DNA from: Saprospiraceae bacterium
GTDB taxonomy: Bacteria; Bacteroidota; Bacteroidia; Chitinophagales; Saprospiraceae
Direction of reading: 5' to 3'
Assembly (NCBI GenBank): GCA_016714985.1
Contig: JADKBS010000036.1
Span: 1 to 64,000 of the forward strand
Length of the DNA stretch: 64,000 nucleotides
In this document: positions 7,131-15,112 of the stretch, in pieces
Numbering within the stretch: the stretch's first letter is position 1
Layout of the letters: the number at the start of each line of letters is the position of its first letter
Notes under the pieces: generated by a model
The model's input: the letters and a program-made list of their open reading frames with translations, nothing else
Database searches by the model: none
What the model was told of the DNA's origin: nothing
Program-made: the position numbers and the translations under genes

Positions 7131-8663
7131 ATGTCAACTGACCCGCATATAGGATGGCACGAAGAGGCTTTCGCTGAAATTAGCCAGGGGCTTGAAAGCT
7201 TCAACCCAGAACTTGTCCTACAGGAAGCGGGCACGGTGACGGTCGTGCTGAACAGCATTGCCAGGGTGACCTTACTTGCCGCGTACCGATTCGAAGAATT
7301 GTTGAAGTTCCCCGGCGACTTGTACGGTATCGCTTTTAACCTGGACGAATCAGAAATCGGCGTCGTCCTGCTGGGCGATTACTGGAATCTCCATGCAGGT
7401 GACAAGGTGGAACGAACTGGCCGAGTCATGGATACCCCAGTTGGCGAGGCCTTGATAGGCAGGGTCATCAACCCACTCGGCAAACCGCTGGATGGCAAGG
7501 GGCCATTGAATTTTCACCATCGGTTGCCCATTGAGCGCACAGCACCGGCCATCATGGAACGGAATCCCGTCAATGCCCCTTTGCAAACGGGCATAAAAGT
7601 GATTGACGCCCTGATTCCCGTGGGGCGTGGCCAAAGGGAGTTGATTCTTGGTGACCGACAAACCGGCAAGACTGCCATCGCCATTGACGCTATCCTCAAC
7701 CAGCATGACCAAGACGTACTGTGCATTTATTGCGCCATCGGGCAACGGGCCGCTTCGGTCGCCAAGGTCGTTGCAGAACTCCGTGACAAGGGGGCAATGG
7801 ATTATACCATCGTGGTGGTGGCGGAAGGGAACGACGCTGCTGGACTGAACTATATTGCGCCCTATGCCGCCACGAGCATGGGCGAGTATTTTATGGAAAA
7901 AGGGCGTGACGTCCTGGTTGTCTATGACGACCTGACTCAACATGCCCGCTCGTACCGGGAAATATCGCTGCTCCTTCGCCGACCACCGGGCAGGGAGGCC
8001 TTCCCCGGCGACATCTTCTATATCCATTCCAGGTTGCTGGAGCGCGCTACCCACTTGCGGCAGGAGCGGGGCGGCGGGTCATTGACGGCCTTGCCCATCA
8101 TCGAAACCGAGGCGCAAAACATGGCAGCCTATATTCCGACCAACCTGATTTCCATCACCGACGGGCAGATTTATCTTTCTCCTACCCTGTTCGAACTGGG
8201 TGTATTGCCAGCCGTTGACATCGGAAAATCCGTTTCAAGGGTAGGTGACAAGGCTCAATTGTCCGTATATCGAACCGCAACGGGCAGCCTGAAACTCGAC
8301 CATGCCCAGTTTGAGGAACTGGAAGCCTTTGCAAGGTTCGGTACCCGATTGGACGAGCAGACCCGCAAAACCCTGGAACATGGGAAGCGGATACGGTCAG
8401 TCCTGATGCAGCCCAACCTCGCCCCAGTGCCTGTGCCCTTTCAAATCACCTTGTTGTTGGCGTTGACAAAAGGGCTATTGGACGAGGTTCCCCATTCAAA
8501 AATGAAGGAGGCAGAAGCCCTTTTGCGGAACGCAACCCTTGAATTGCCCAAGAATGTGCTGGAGGCCCTGCGCTCGGACAAGGTTTTGAGCGAAACGGAG
8601 GTGTCGGATGTCTTGGAGCTTTGTTCAAAGGTTTTAACAACGCTAAAACAACCCAACCCATGA
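7131..8663 (+). CDS. atpA: N-type ATPase F1 subunit alpha
   Basis: 510 aa, full family length. The Walker A-like nucleotide site GDRQTGKT lies near residue 174, and the conserved YDDLTQHARSYREISLLLRRPPGREAFPG region is intact (about 265-293). It forms the non-catalytic nucleotide sites of the F1 head with beta. It starts at ATG 7131, after a 263-bp gap that contains the double palindrome, and ends with an ATGA overlap with atpG. The gap may allow a separate transcription start or processing point for atpAG. Confidence 0.93.
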   Translation: MSTDPHIGWHEEAFAEISQGLESFNPELVLQEAGTVTVVLNSIARVTLLAAYRFEELLKFPGDLYGIAFNLDESEIGVVLLGDYWNLHAGDKVERTGRVMDTPVGEALIGRVINPLGKPLDGKGPLNFHHRLPIERTAPAIMERNPVNAPLQTGIKVIDALIPVGRGQRELILGDRQTGKTAIAIDAILNQHDQDVLCIYCAIGQRAASVAKVVAELRDKGAMDYTIVVVAEGNDAAGLNYIAPYAATSMGEYFMEKGRDVLVVYDDLTQHARSYREISLLLRRPPGREAFPGDIFYIHSRLLERATHLRQERGGGSLTALPIIETEAQNMAAYIPTNLISITDGQIYLSPTLFELGVLPAVDIGKSVSRVGDKAQLSVYRTATGSLKLDHAQFEELEAFARFGTRLDEQTRKTLEHGKRIRSVLMQPNLAPVPVPFQITLLLALTKGLLDEVPHSKMKEAEALLRNATLELPKNVLEALRSDKVLSETEVSDVLELCSKVLTTLKQPNP

Positions 8664-9535
8664 AGGAAACGCTGGAAAGCCTGGGTCACAAGCTTGCAAT
8701 GGCCAAGGAACTAAAATCAGTCGTACGGACCATGAAGGCAATTTCCATTTCCAGTATCTTGCAATACGAAAGGGCCGTCCAATCGCTTGACACCTATTTT
8801 TGGAACATTCAATTGGGTTTTTTTGTCTGCAATGGCCAAACGGGTGATTTAAAAATAATGGAACCTGGACAAGACGGGAAAACTGGTGCCATCGTTTTTG
8901 GTGCCGGACAGGGCTTGGTTGGGCAGTTCAATGATTCCCTTTGCCGCTTTGTGGCCGCTGACCTTGAGGAGGTACTGGGCGAAAAAACGGTTTGGGCCAT
9001 TGGTAGTTCCTTGCAATCCCGCTTGGGGGATGTGGGTCTGCCGCCCGTTCAACAGTTTGAGGTGCCCAATACGGTGGAAGCCATTATCCCCCTTGTCAGC
9101 AAACTGCTGCTTGAAATTGAGCAAACATTAGCGAATAGGGGTTTTTCCTCCATTTACCTCTATAACAATCGCTTGCATGATGGCTTGACCTACACGCCCA
9201 ATAAACTGCGCTTTTTTCCCCTTGATGAAATTTGGCTAAAAGAACTGACTGCCCGGCAATGGCCGAGCAACAAGCTGCCTGAAGCACCAAACGGCAAGGA
9301 ACTGACCTTGAAAGCGCTCATTCGGGAATACCTTTTTGTATCCTTGTTCCGGGCGTGTGCCGAGTCCCTGGCCAGCGAAAATACCAGCCGCCTTGCAGCC
9401 ATGCAGCGGGCCGAGAAGAACATCAAGGAACTGCTCGCTGAACTTACCTATAGCTACCACCAATTGCGCCAGCGCAATATTGATGAGGAGATGTTCGATG
9501 TTATCTTTGGGTCGGAGGCCATGAAAAGCCAATGA
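8660..9535 (+). CDS. atpG: N-type ATPase F1 subunit gamma
   Basis: 291 aa from the ATG at 8660, which overlaps the atpA stop (ATGA). A longer TTG-started frame from 8621 is less likely. The N-terminus MKETLESLGHKLAMAKELKSVVRTMKAIS matches the central-shaft helix of gamma, including the conserved KTMKAI-like motif. The C-terminal helix near 250-285 (AMQRAEKNIKELLAELTYSYHQLRQ) completes the coiled-coil rotor. As usual in N-ATPases, the middle domain is divergent. It is the last gene of the operon and converges on the terpene-synthase-like gene only 9 bp away, with no obvious terminator between them. Confidence 0.88.
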   Translation: MKETLESLGHKLAMAKELKSVVRTMKAISISSILQYERAVQSLDTYFWNIQLGFFVCNGQTGDLKIMEPGQDGKTGAIVFGAGQGLVGQFNDSLCRFVAADLEEVLGEKTVWAIGSSLQSRLGDVGLPPVQQFEVPNTVEAIIPLVSKLLLEIEQTLANRGFSSIYLYNNRLHDGLTYTPNKLRFFPLDEIWLKELTARQWPSNKLPEAPNGKELTLKALIREYLFVSLFRACAESLASENTSRLAAMQRAEKNIKELLAELTYSYHQLRQRNIDEEMFDVIFGSEAMKSQ

Positions 9536-9544
9536 AATAATCCA

Positions 9545-10534
9545 TCACGCAAACTGCACTGCATACCTGAACGACTTCCAGAGATTGCCAAATTGCTCCA
9601 TGTCGCAAATGGTTTCCTTGCGCTCGTATCTTGCAATGTCGAACACGCCGCCGCTCCGCTGTTGCAGCGCAATGAGTTGGTCGAAACAGACGAGGCCACG
9701 GGTGGCGATGGCGAGGTATTGGCACCAAAAAGCCAGGACGGGGGCAGGGCGAAAGGGTAATTGCTGAAGTGAGGAACGTAAAACCAACAGTTTTTCCACG
9801 AAAGCCTTTCGCCAAGGCACGAGGTCACGACTATGGTTGAACAGCGTCTGGACACCACCGTGGTAGTCTTTGTGTACATCGAAAATATCGTTGCACCACT
9901 GCAGCAACTCGCCGCAACCCAACACGAAACGTTCCTCTTCCGGCGACGGCACTGGGCTTACCAAGCATCGGTAGAACAGGGTCGCCGTACCACCCTTTTG
10001 TGCCGTGATTTCCATTAGGCGCTCGTTTGTCAGGTTGCCCGACAACTGCACCCGGCTATCGTGTTGGGCCTTTTCCACCAAAGCAGAAGTTTGTTTGAAA
10101 AGTTGCGGGTCGGCCACTGCAATTTGCACCTGCTGGTAGGTGTACCAAGCTAGCCATTCCTCCCGGTGGTGCGCCAAGCGTTTTTCCTTTCCTTCCATCA
10201 ATTCCAAAAAATTGCTGTAGGAGTAAACGGCATCGTCTGTCAAATCGTCCTGAAAGACCGTGAAAGCCCCTACGAACCGCTTGGCACGTTGCTCTGCTTC
10301 GGTCAGCTTTCTGCTGTGCAAGGTACTGAACCAAAGCCCTGTGATGGCTCCCTGCGCCACATAGAACCAGATTCGCTTGCGCTCCTGCTTGCTGAGGCTG
10401 GCAAAACCACGAGCTGCAAGTAGTTCTTCGAGCAGGGCTATCGTGGCAGCGGCTCCTTTTTTGGCGGGAAAAAAAGCCGCCATCAGCAACTGCACCATAG
10501 CTTTTAGGACGAGGTAAGATTTTTTCAACTGCAT
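9545..10534 (-). CDS. class I terpene synthase/prenyltransferase-fold enzyme
   Basis: 329 aa from the ATG at 10532-10534. A longer frame to 10672 overlaps the upstream lipoprotein and has an unlikely N-terminus, so it is rejected. Two acidic motifs mark the all-alpha isoprenoid synthase fold: FQDDLTDD (first Asp-rich motif, about 95-101) and NDIFDVHKD (about 215-223), which corresponds to the second metal-binding NSE/DDxxD motif. Both Mg2+ sites therefore appear intact. The substrate would be a prenyl diphosphate, but product and partner genes are not visible in the window; no carotenoid or sterol genes adjoin. Only a lipoprotein gene lies upstream on the same strand. Confidence 0.65.
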   Translation of the reverse strand: MQLKKSYLVLKAMVQLLMAAFFPAKKGAAATIALLEELLAARGFASLSKQERKRIWFYVAQGAITGLWFSTLHSRKLTEAEQRAKRFVGAFTVFQDDLTDDAVYSYSNFLELMEGKEKRLAHHREEWLAWYTYQQVQIAVADPQLFKQTSALVEKAQHDSRVQLSGNLTNERLMEITAQKGGTATLFYRCLVSPVPSPEEERFVLGCGELLQWCNDIFDVHKDYHGGVQTLFNHSRDLVPWRKAFVEKLLVLRSSLQQLPFRPAPVLAFWCQYLAIATRGLVCFDQLIALQQRSGGVFDIARYERKETICDMEQFGNLWKSFRYAVQFA

Positions 10535-10569
10535 GGTAAGCAGGTTTTGAGGGACAAAATATGGTTGCC

Positions 10570-11079
10570 TCACTCCATCGTCTTCGACTGCATTTTGTAA
10601 AGCAGCTTGCCATTTTCCTTTAGCTCGTAAAGGCCCTTGGTACGGGTCATCACGTAGTTTCCGTTTTTCCAAGTCTTGACGCTGCCTTCGTCCGATACGA
10701 GGTCGTAGAGCATAGGCTTGCCCGCTTTCGGGATGTAAATCTCAATCTGCTTGAGGTCGCCGCCTTTTTTGGTGATGAGGTGGGCGGCCTGCGTTTGGTC
10801 GAGCGAGGGGTCTTGCGCCTCGATGAAGACGCCAGCTTCCCAGGGCCTTACGCATTCGTTGAGCAATAGCGACCAGGTATAGCCCGCAGATGCCTTGCAG
10901 CCATGTTCGTCGGAGTCGTTGCCGACCATTTCAGGTTGTTCTTTTTCTTGTGGCTGTGACGGTGCAGGTTGTTCGGCAGCGGCGTTTTCGGTGGCGGGCT
11001 GCTGCGGTGGTTGTGCTTTGTTGCAGGCTACCAAGAGGCAGCAGAGCAATGGCAATGCGATGAAAGTACTGAGTTTCAT
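10570..11079 (-). CDS. predicted lipoprotein, unknown function
   Basis: 169 aa. A classic lipoprotein signal (MKLSTFIALPLLCCLLVACNK, lipobox LVAC, Cys at 19) is followed by a Pro/Glu/Gln-rich linker (about 22-52). A compact C-terminal domain comes next, with CKASAGYTWSLLLNECVRPWEAG and several Lys/Gly-rich strands that read like a small beta-barrel or sandwich. Two Cys flank the GYTW motif and may form a disulfide. I do not recognise a characterised family. It is divergent from the haloperoxidase gene and 35 bp upstream of the terpene-synthase-like gene, so the two may be cotranscribed. Confidence 0.7.
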   Translation of the reverse strand: MKLSTFIALPLLCCLLVACNKAQPPQQPATENAAAEQPAPSQPQEKEQPEMVGNDSDEHGCKASAGYTWSLLLNECVRPWEAGVFIEAQDPSLDQTQAAHLITKKGGDLKQIEIYIPKAGKPMLYDLVSDEGSVKTWKNGNYVMTRTKGLYELKENGKLLYKMQSKTME

Positions 11080-11495
11080 ATTTGAAATTTTTGTTTGATA
11101 ACGATGGTTGTACGGAAGTTCGCCCGGTGTTTTGGTTTGAATTCCACGGCAATTTTAGGGAAACTTGGCCTTAAAATGCTTACCCTTCTATAAATCGTCC
11201 AGCTTTTGGCAGCAAAATTGTGTTTTGCATGTTCCTATAATTCACACAAACTTGGCACACCATTATACTGCACACGAATAGGTTTTGTGCCATTGGCAAT
11301 TGGCCAACTGCCTACTGCAAACTGCCAACTTCCCTCCCAATTCCTTAAAAACTCCTTAGACGTGCCGCTTTGGTGTAGTTCTTGCAAACTTTTGGCTTGA
11401 AGAAACCTTCTTTCACTTCCGGCCAAGCCCTGCCGCATCTCCCCTCCTTTAGCAGGCGCACTTTGGTTGATGACTTTATCTATAATTGACCAATC
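11080..11495. other. divergent intergenic region
   Basis: About 415 bp between the minus-strand lipoprotein and the plus-strand haloperoxidase gene. It must hold both promoters, but no clear TAnnTTTG box stands out at a sensible distance. Around 11290-11335 there are short direct repeats of the type CAACTGCC/CAAACTGCC, common low-complexity filler in Bacteroidota spacers. No gene is supported. Confidence 0.35.
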
Positions 11496-12569
11496 ATGAA
11501 GAAAACTTTACCATTCCTGTTTACCTTATTCTTATTCGCAGTTGGCAAGGCACAGACCGCCTATGACGAGCCTGCCGATGTGCCTCACAAGTATTTTGAG
11601 CTTTCGCTCAAATTCATCAAAGAAACACCTGGGTTCACGCCGCCGGTCGCTTCGAGGGCGCTGGGCTACACGAGTCTTTGCCTATTCGAATCGGTGGTGC
11701 ACGGCCTGCCCAACTACTATTCCTTGGTGGGCGACCTTCCCGACCTCAACTCGTTACCCCAGCCAGCGGAGGGCGAGGCCTACAATTGGTCGGTAGTGGC
11801 CAACAACGCCATGGCCTTCGTTTTGGACAGCCTCTACGACAATAAAAGTCTCGATAACAAGATACTGCTCTACGCCGCCCGCACGGATTTCAATATCGCC
11901 CTAAAGGCGCAACTGTCCGACGATGTTTACGAACGCTCAGCAGCCTACGGCGAACTGATCGGACAGGCTATTTTTGATTATAGCAAAACGGAAAGCGGCT
12001 ACCGTGGGCAATACAAGAACTTCCCGTCCAGCTATGTGCCACTGATAGGTGAGGAGTACTGGTCGCCACTTACAGGGCAGACAGCCTTGCAGCCCTATTG
12101 GGACAACAACCGGGCCTTCATACCGGAGAATGTGACTGACGGTGCGCTGCCGCCGCCGCCGCCCGGTTTCAGCACCGACCCTAGCTCGATTTTTTATGCC
12201 TACGCCAACCAAGTCTATACCACGAGCCAAAACCTGACACAGGCGCAAAAAGACATTGCCACCTTCTGGGCCGATGGAGGGGGCACTTTTACCCCACCGG
12301 GTCACAGTGTCAGCATGTTGCGCCAGCTACTTAGGGAAGAAGACTGGGACTTGGGGCAATCTGCAGTTGCCTACGTGAAAATGGGCCTTTCGCTCAGTGA
12401 TGCCTTCCTCGCCTGCTGGAAGTCGAAATACATCTATAACCTTGCCGGCCTGTCACCTTCATCAAGGCCAATATTGACCCTAACTGGAGCTCCTTCATTG
12501 GCACACCACCATTCCCCGAATACCCATCGGGTCACTCCAGCCAGTCGGGTGCATGGAGCGTCATCATGA
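11496..12569 (+). CDS. vanadium haloperoxidase/PAP2-family protein, N-terminal part (frameshifted)
   Basis: The first 316 or so residues form the N-terminal helical part of a secreted vanadium-dependent haloperoxidase-like protein: signal peptide MKKTLPFLFTLFLFAVGKAQ, then a helical core ending in WKSKYIYNLA. At about 12445 the frame is lost and the last 40 residues of this frame are nonsense. Inserting one C in the CC at 12445-12446 restores Arg-Pro (KYIYNLARPVTFIK), the Arg of the vanadate/phosphate pocket, and joins the frame to the downstream one. The gene is therefore one unit at 11496-13036 with a one-base deletion, either a sequencing error or a recent mutation. Confidence 0.75.
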   Translation: MKKTLPFLFTLFLFAVGKAQTAYDEPADVPHKYFELSLKFIKETPGFTPPVASRALGYTSLCLFESVVHGLPNYYSLVGDLPDLNSLPQPAEGEAYNWSVVANNAMAFVLDSLYDNKSLDNKILLYAARTDFNIALKAQLSDDVYERSAAYGELIGQAIFDYSKTESGYRGQYKNFPSSYVPLIGEEYWSPLTGQTALQPYWDNNRAFIPENVTDGALPPPPPGFSTDPSSIFYAYANQVYTTSQNLTQAQKDIATFWADGGGTFTPPGHSVSMLRQLLREEDWDLGQSAVAYVKMGLSLSDAFLACWKSKYIYNLAGLSPSSRPILTLTGAPSLAHHHSPNTHRVTPASRVHGASS

Positions 12570-13036
12570 CGCACCTTTTTGGGGAAGGCTATTCGTTTTC
12601 GGATAGCACCTACGCAACCACGCATGGCGTGCGCTCCTTTACAGATTTCGAGTCGTGCGCACAGGAGACGGCCATTTCGAGGCTTTATGGGGGCATCCAC
12701 TATGATTTCGGCAACCAAAACGGGAGCTATCTGGGCCGGACGGTTGGCGACAATATCATCAACCTATTCCAGCAGGTATCGTCAACGGCTGCACGCCAGC
12801 AGCTGCTGGCTTTGCAAATCTTTCCCAACCCAGCCAAGGACGCTGTTTTCATCAAAAACATGACACCTTCCATGACTTCCTTCAAGCTGTCTTCGATAAC
12901 GGGCAGCACGATGAAATCGGGCATGATGGACAGTAATGGAATCTCCTTGGATGGACTGGCACCCGGCCTTTATATCGTCACAATCCTTGACAGCAATGGA
13001 TACCCGGTTGGACAACAGAAACTGGTGGTGCAGTGA
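12566..13036 (+). CDS. vanadium haloperoxidase/PAP2-family protein, C-terminal part with T9SS sorting domain
   Basis: Continuation of the preceding gene. In the restored frame, the bases just before this start encode FPEYPSGHSSQSGAWSVI, the PSGH motif of the family. This frame adds AISRLYGGIHYDFGNQNG, the second Arg and the catalytic His of the active site. The last 75 residues, beginning LQIFPNPAKDAVFI and ending in GLYIVTILDSNG...QKLVVQ, form a type A C-terminal sorting domain for the type IX secretion system. The protein would be exported to the cell surface or medium. The nominal ATG start is internal and probably not used if the frameshift is an error. Confidence 0.75.
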   Translation: MTHLFGEGYSFSDSTYATTHGVRSFTDFESCAQETAISRLYGGIHYDFGNQNGSYLGRTVGDNIINLFQQVSSTAARQQLLALQIFPNPAKDAVFIKNMTPSMTSFKLSSITGSTMKSGMMDSNGISLDGLAPGLYIVTILDSNGYPVGQQKLVVQ

Positions 13037-13096
13037 TGACTGGCAGTTGGTGAAAGCAACCAGCCAATGCACAGGCAAGAGCAGCCCAGCTTACCT

Positions 13097-13145
13097 AAAA
13101 AAAAAACGGTGGCGGCATCTACAAGATGCCGCCACCGTTTTTTTT
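13097..13145 (+). terminator. strong Rho-independent terminator after the haloperoxidase gene
   Basis: A perfect 14-bp GC-rich stem (CGGTGGCGGCATCT at 13107-13120 and its complement at 13124-13137) with a 3-base loop, flanked by an A-run on the left and eight T on the right. It would work best for the plus strand, 70 bp after the stop codon. Confidence 0.9.
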
Positions 13146-13652
13146 ATTGCCAGCTTCGATAATGCTTGTCAGCTGCTTTCCCTGCAATCTGGTTGCTGCC
13201 AATTGGGCAAAACCTGGTGGGATCGTTCGCCCAACTTTATCAGCACAGCTTGGTCAAAAACCTTTTTTTTTGCTTTGGTTGCCCTCCTGCCAAGAACAAA
13301 CGACCTTGGTGTCGCTCTGGAAAAGGCTCAAGAACGGACGCTTGTCCAGTTCGTAATGCTGTACTTGCATGACGGGGCCACCTATGAAATGACGAACCCT
13401 GTCACCGGGATGGAGTCTTCTCTTTGCCATAGTTCGCTAGGATTTTTAACGGTTGATGATCAAATAATGCTTCTACAAACGCCAAGATAAGGCAAAACGT
13501 TGAATGTAAAGAAAAAATTTCGAAAAAACGATATAATATTAAAGTATTTTATCAAAATGCAGGTTTCAATTATTGATTTTGCTGGTATTTTAAAAGAAAG
13601 AAGCCTCATTATTTTTGATTACAAAATTTATAAGAAGTTTTTTGATGTAATA
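13146..13652. other. gene-free region between convergent genes
   Basis: About 500 bp. The first 340 bp has normal base composition and an open plus-strand frame to 13490, but no start, ribosome site, motif or family I can recognise; it may be a decayed gene remnant. The last 160 bp is very AT-rich and looks like plain spacer. I see no RNA gene or long repeat. Confidence 0.35.
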
Positions 13653-14375
13653 TTAAAACGACTGCCTTCCCCGATGCCGTTGCCCAGGCCCACCCCAAGG
13701 CCTGATTTCATTAGCCTTGAATACGGTATCATCAGCCATTTTACCGATGAGTTTGATGGTCTCGCCTACCTCCATTTGCACGATGGGGGCAATGAAGGTG
13801 GTATCGCCGTACTGAATCTCCCAGCTTTTACCCTTGAAGTCTTCGAGCGTGAAATGGTCGCCCGCCACCTCCGTAATCTTGCCGGAGAGGTAGCCGCTTT
13901 CAGGCATTGACCAAATTTTCACTTTCCTTTCCTGAATGCTTTCGTACAGGCTGACGTTGGTGGCAAAAGCCTGCTCCAAACGCCGCCCACCGCCGCCGAT
14001 GAAAAACAGCGTGCCGAGCAATATGCTGAGCAATGCACTGAACCCTATCTGCTTCGCTAGCGTGAACTTGTAGCCCCGTTCTGAATTGCGGATGCTGTAA
14101 AATGCAACGGCCGTGAAAAGCAGCAAAACGCCAATCCACAAGAAAGGCAAGAGGCCGAGGAACATCTCCATTTTTGAATGTGACAAGTGGCCCAGCACAT
14201 TGAAATCAGCCTGCTGGATAGCGAACAGTATGACGGAGAAGGCCATTGCGCCTAGCAGTACGGCGAAGCCAAAACTTGCCCAAAGCAGGCCATTCTTCAA
14301 GAAATAATACCACCCTGGCATGGGCCGAATGTCCTGCTGCTTGATGGTTTCAATCAATTTTTCTGAACTTTTCAT
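13653..14375 (-). CDS. membrane protein encoded with an ECF sigma factor
   Basis: 240 aa from the ATG at 14373-14375, 10 bp after the sigma gene; an upstream in-frame ATG would overlap it. A cytoplasmic N-terminus (MKSSEKLIETIKQQDIRPMPGWYY) precedes four likely membrane helices (about 27-50, 65-90, 98-118, 125-135). A soluble C-terminal domain (about 150-240) reads as a small OB-like barrel (SGKITEVAGDHFTLEDFKGKSWEI..., PIVQMEVGETIKLIGKM). The position directly behind an ECF sigma factor suggests an anti-sigma role, with the N-terminus binding sigma and the extracytoplasmic part as sensor. I see no zinc-binding anti-sigma motif. Confidence 0.65.
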   Translation of the reverse strand: MKSSEKLIETIKQQDIRPMPGWYYFLKNGLLWASFGFAVLLGAMAFSVILFAIQQADFNVLGHLSHSKMEMFLGLLPFLWIGVLLLFTAVAFYSIRNSERGYKFTLAKQIGFSALLSILLGTLFFIGGGGRRLEQAFATNVSLYESIQERKVKIWSMPESGYLSGKITEVAGDHFTLEDFKGKSWEIQYGDTTFIAPIVQMEVGETIKLIGKMADDTVFKANEIRPWGGPGQRHRGRQSF

Positions 14376-14385
14376 GGCACTGGTT

Positions 14386-14979
14386 TTAAAGTTCAAAATG
14401 TAGGTGTTGAGCATCGGCCAATTGCCGGAAGGCTTTTTTCGCCCGGTTGATGCGGGTAGCCACCGTGCCTTCCGGCAGCTTCAGCACGTCCGATATTTCT
14501 TCGTAGCTCATCGCTTCGAGGAACTTGAGCATCAGCACTTCCTTGTACGGCAGCGGCAGCCGTTCCAGCAGGGCGTGGGTATCGTGGTCAATGTCCTGCC
14601 CCTCCTTCAACAGCCCCATCACCGTCTCGTCAGGGATGTCGGAGCCGATGGTGTCGTTCCAATCCACCCTGTCTTTTTCGCCGTGCGATTGTTTTTTGCG
14701 GAGCAACGAAACGGCTTGGTTGTGCACGATGCGGTAAATCCAACTGGAGAGTTTCAGGCTTTGGTCGAAGCCCCTCAGGTTCTTCCAAATACTGATGAAA
14801 GACTCCTGCAGGATGTCCTCCGCCTCCTCATCCGACAGGTACGCCAGCCGCTTGATATAGCGCAGCAGCCTAGCCTCGTACCGCTCGTATAGGCAGGAAA
14901 AGAAGTCCACTTCTGCCAACGATTTCTGGATGATTTCCAGGTCGCTGTGCTTGTCGCATATTTCTTTTAGGACTATCAT
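14386..14979 (-). CDS. ECF-type RNA polymerase sigma factor
   Basis: 197 aa from the ATG at 14977-14979; a longer frame to 15045 is possible but adds a poorly conserved tail. Region 2 is visible as YERYEARLLRYIKRLAYLSDEEAEDILQESFISIWKNL, including the DAEDxxQExF-like promoter-melting motif, and region 4 as LPLPYKEVLMLKFLEAMSYEEISDVLKLPEGTVATRINRAKK, the helix-turn-helix for the -35 element. It would direct transcription of a small stress or envelope regulon, possibly including its own two-gene operon. The downstream membrane protein is the likely antagonist. Confidence 0.88.
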   Translation of the reverse strand: MIVLKEICDKHSDLEIIQKSLAEVDFFSCLYERYEARLLRYIKRLAYLSDEEAEDILQESFISIWKNLRGFDQSLKLSSWIYRIVHNQAVSLLRKKQSHGEKDRVDWNDTIGSDIPDETVMGLLKEGQDIDHDTHALLERLPLPYKEVLMLKFLEAMSYEEISDVLKLPEGTVATRINRAKKAFRQLADAQHLHFEL

Positions 14980-15053
14980 TTGGGTGCTTCGCAATTGAGG
15001 GGAAATTTCAATATTAATGGCGAGAACGTTGCTGATAATTGTCATTTAAAACT

Positions 15054-15093
15054 GAAATGGCTGCCCTGCCGCTAAGGGCAAGGCAGCCATTTC
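15054..15093 (-). terminator. hairpin terminator of the DUF2202 gene
   Basis: Arms GAAATGGCTGCC (15054-15065) and GGCAGCCATTTC (15082-15093) pair exactly, with a further CTGCC/GGGCA pairing near the loop. It lies 20 bp beyond the DUF2202 stop on the minus strand and is followed by a T-poor AT stretch, so it is a plausible but not textbook terminator. It also separates that gene from the sigma-factor operon. Confidence 0.6.
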
Positions 15094-15112
15094 TTCTCAA
15101 AAGTCCTGCGGC

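Noticed and set aside
9545..10672. Long 375-aa version of the terpene-synthase-like gene
   Set aside because: The extra 46 codons overlap the upstream lipoprotein's coding end and do not look like protein of this family.
12936..13490. 184-aa plus-strand open frame running from the haloperoxidase end past its terminator
   Set aside because: It starts inside the real gene, crosses a strong terminator and shows no recognisable domain.
13500..13910. 136-aa plus-strand frame
   Set aside because: Its second half is the antisense of the membrane-protein gene and the first half is AT-rich spacer.
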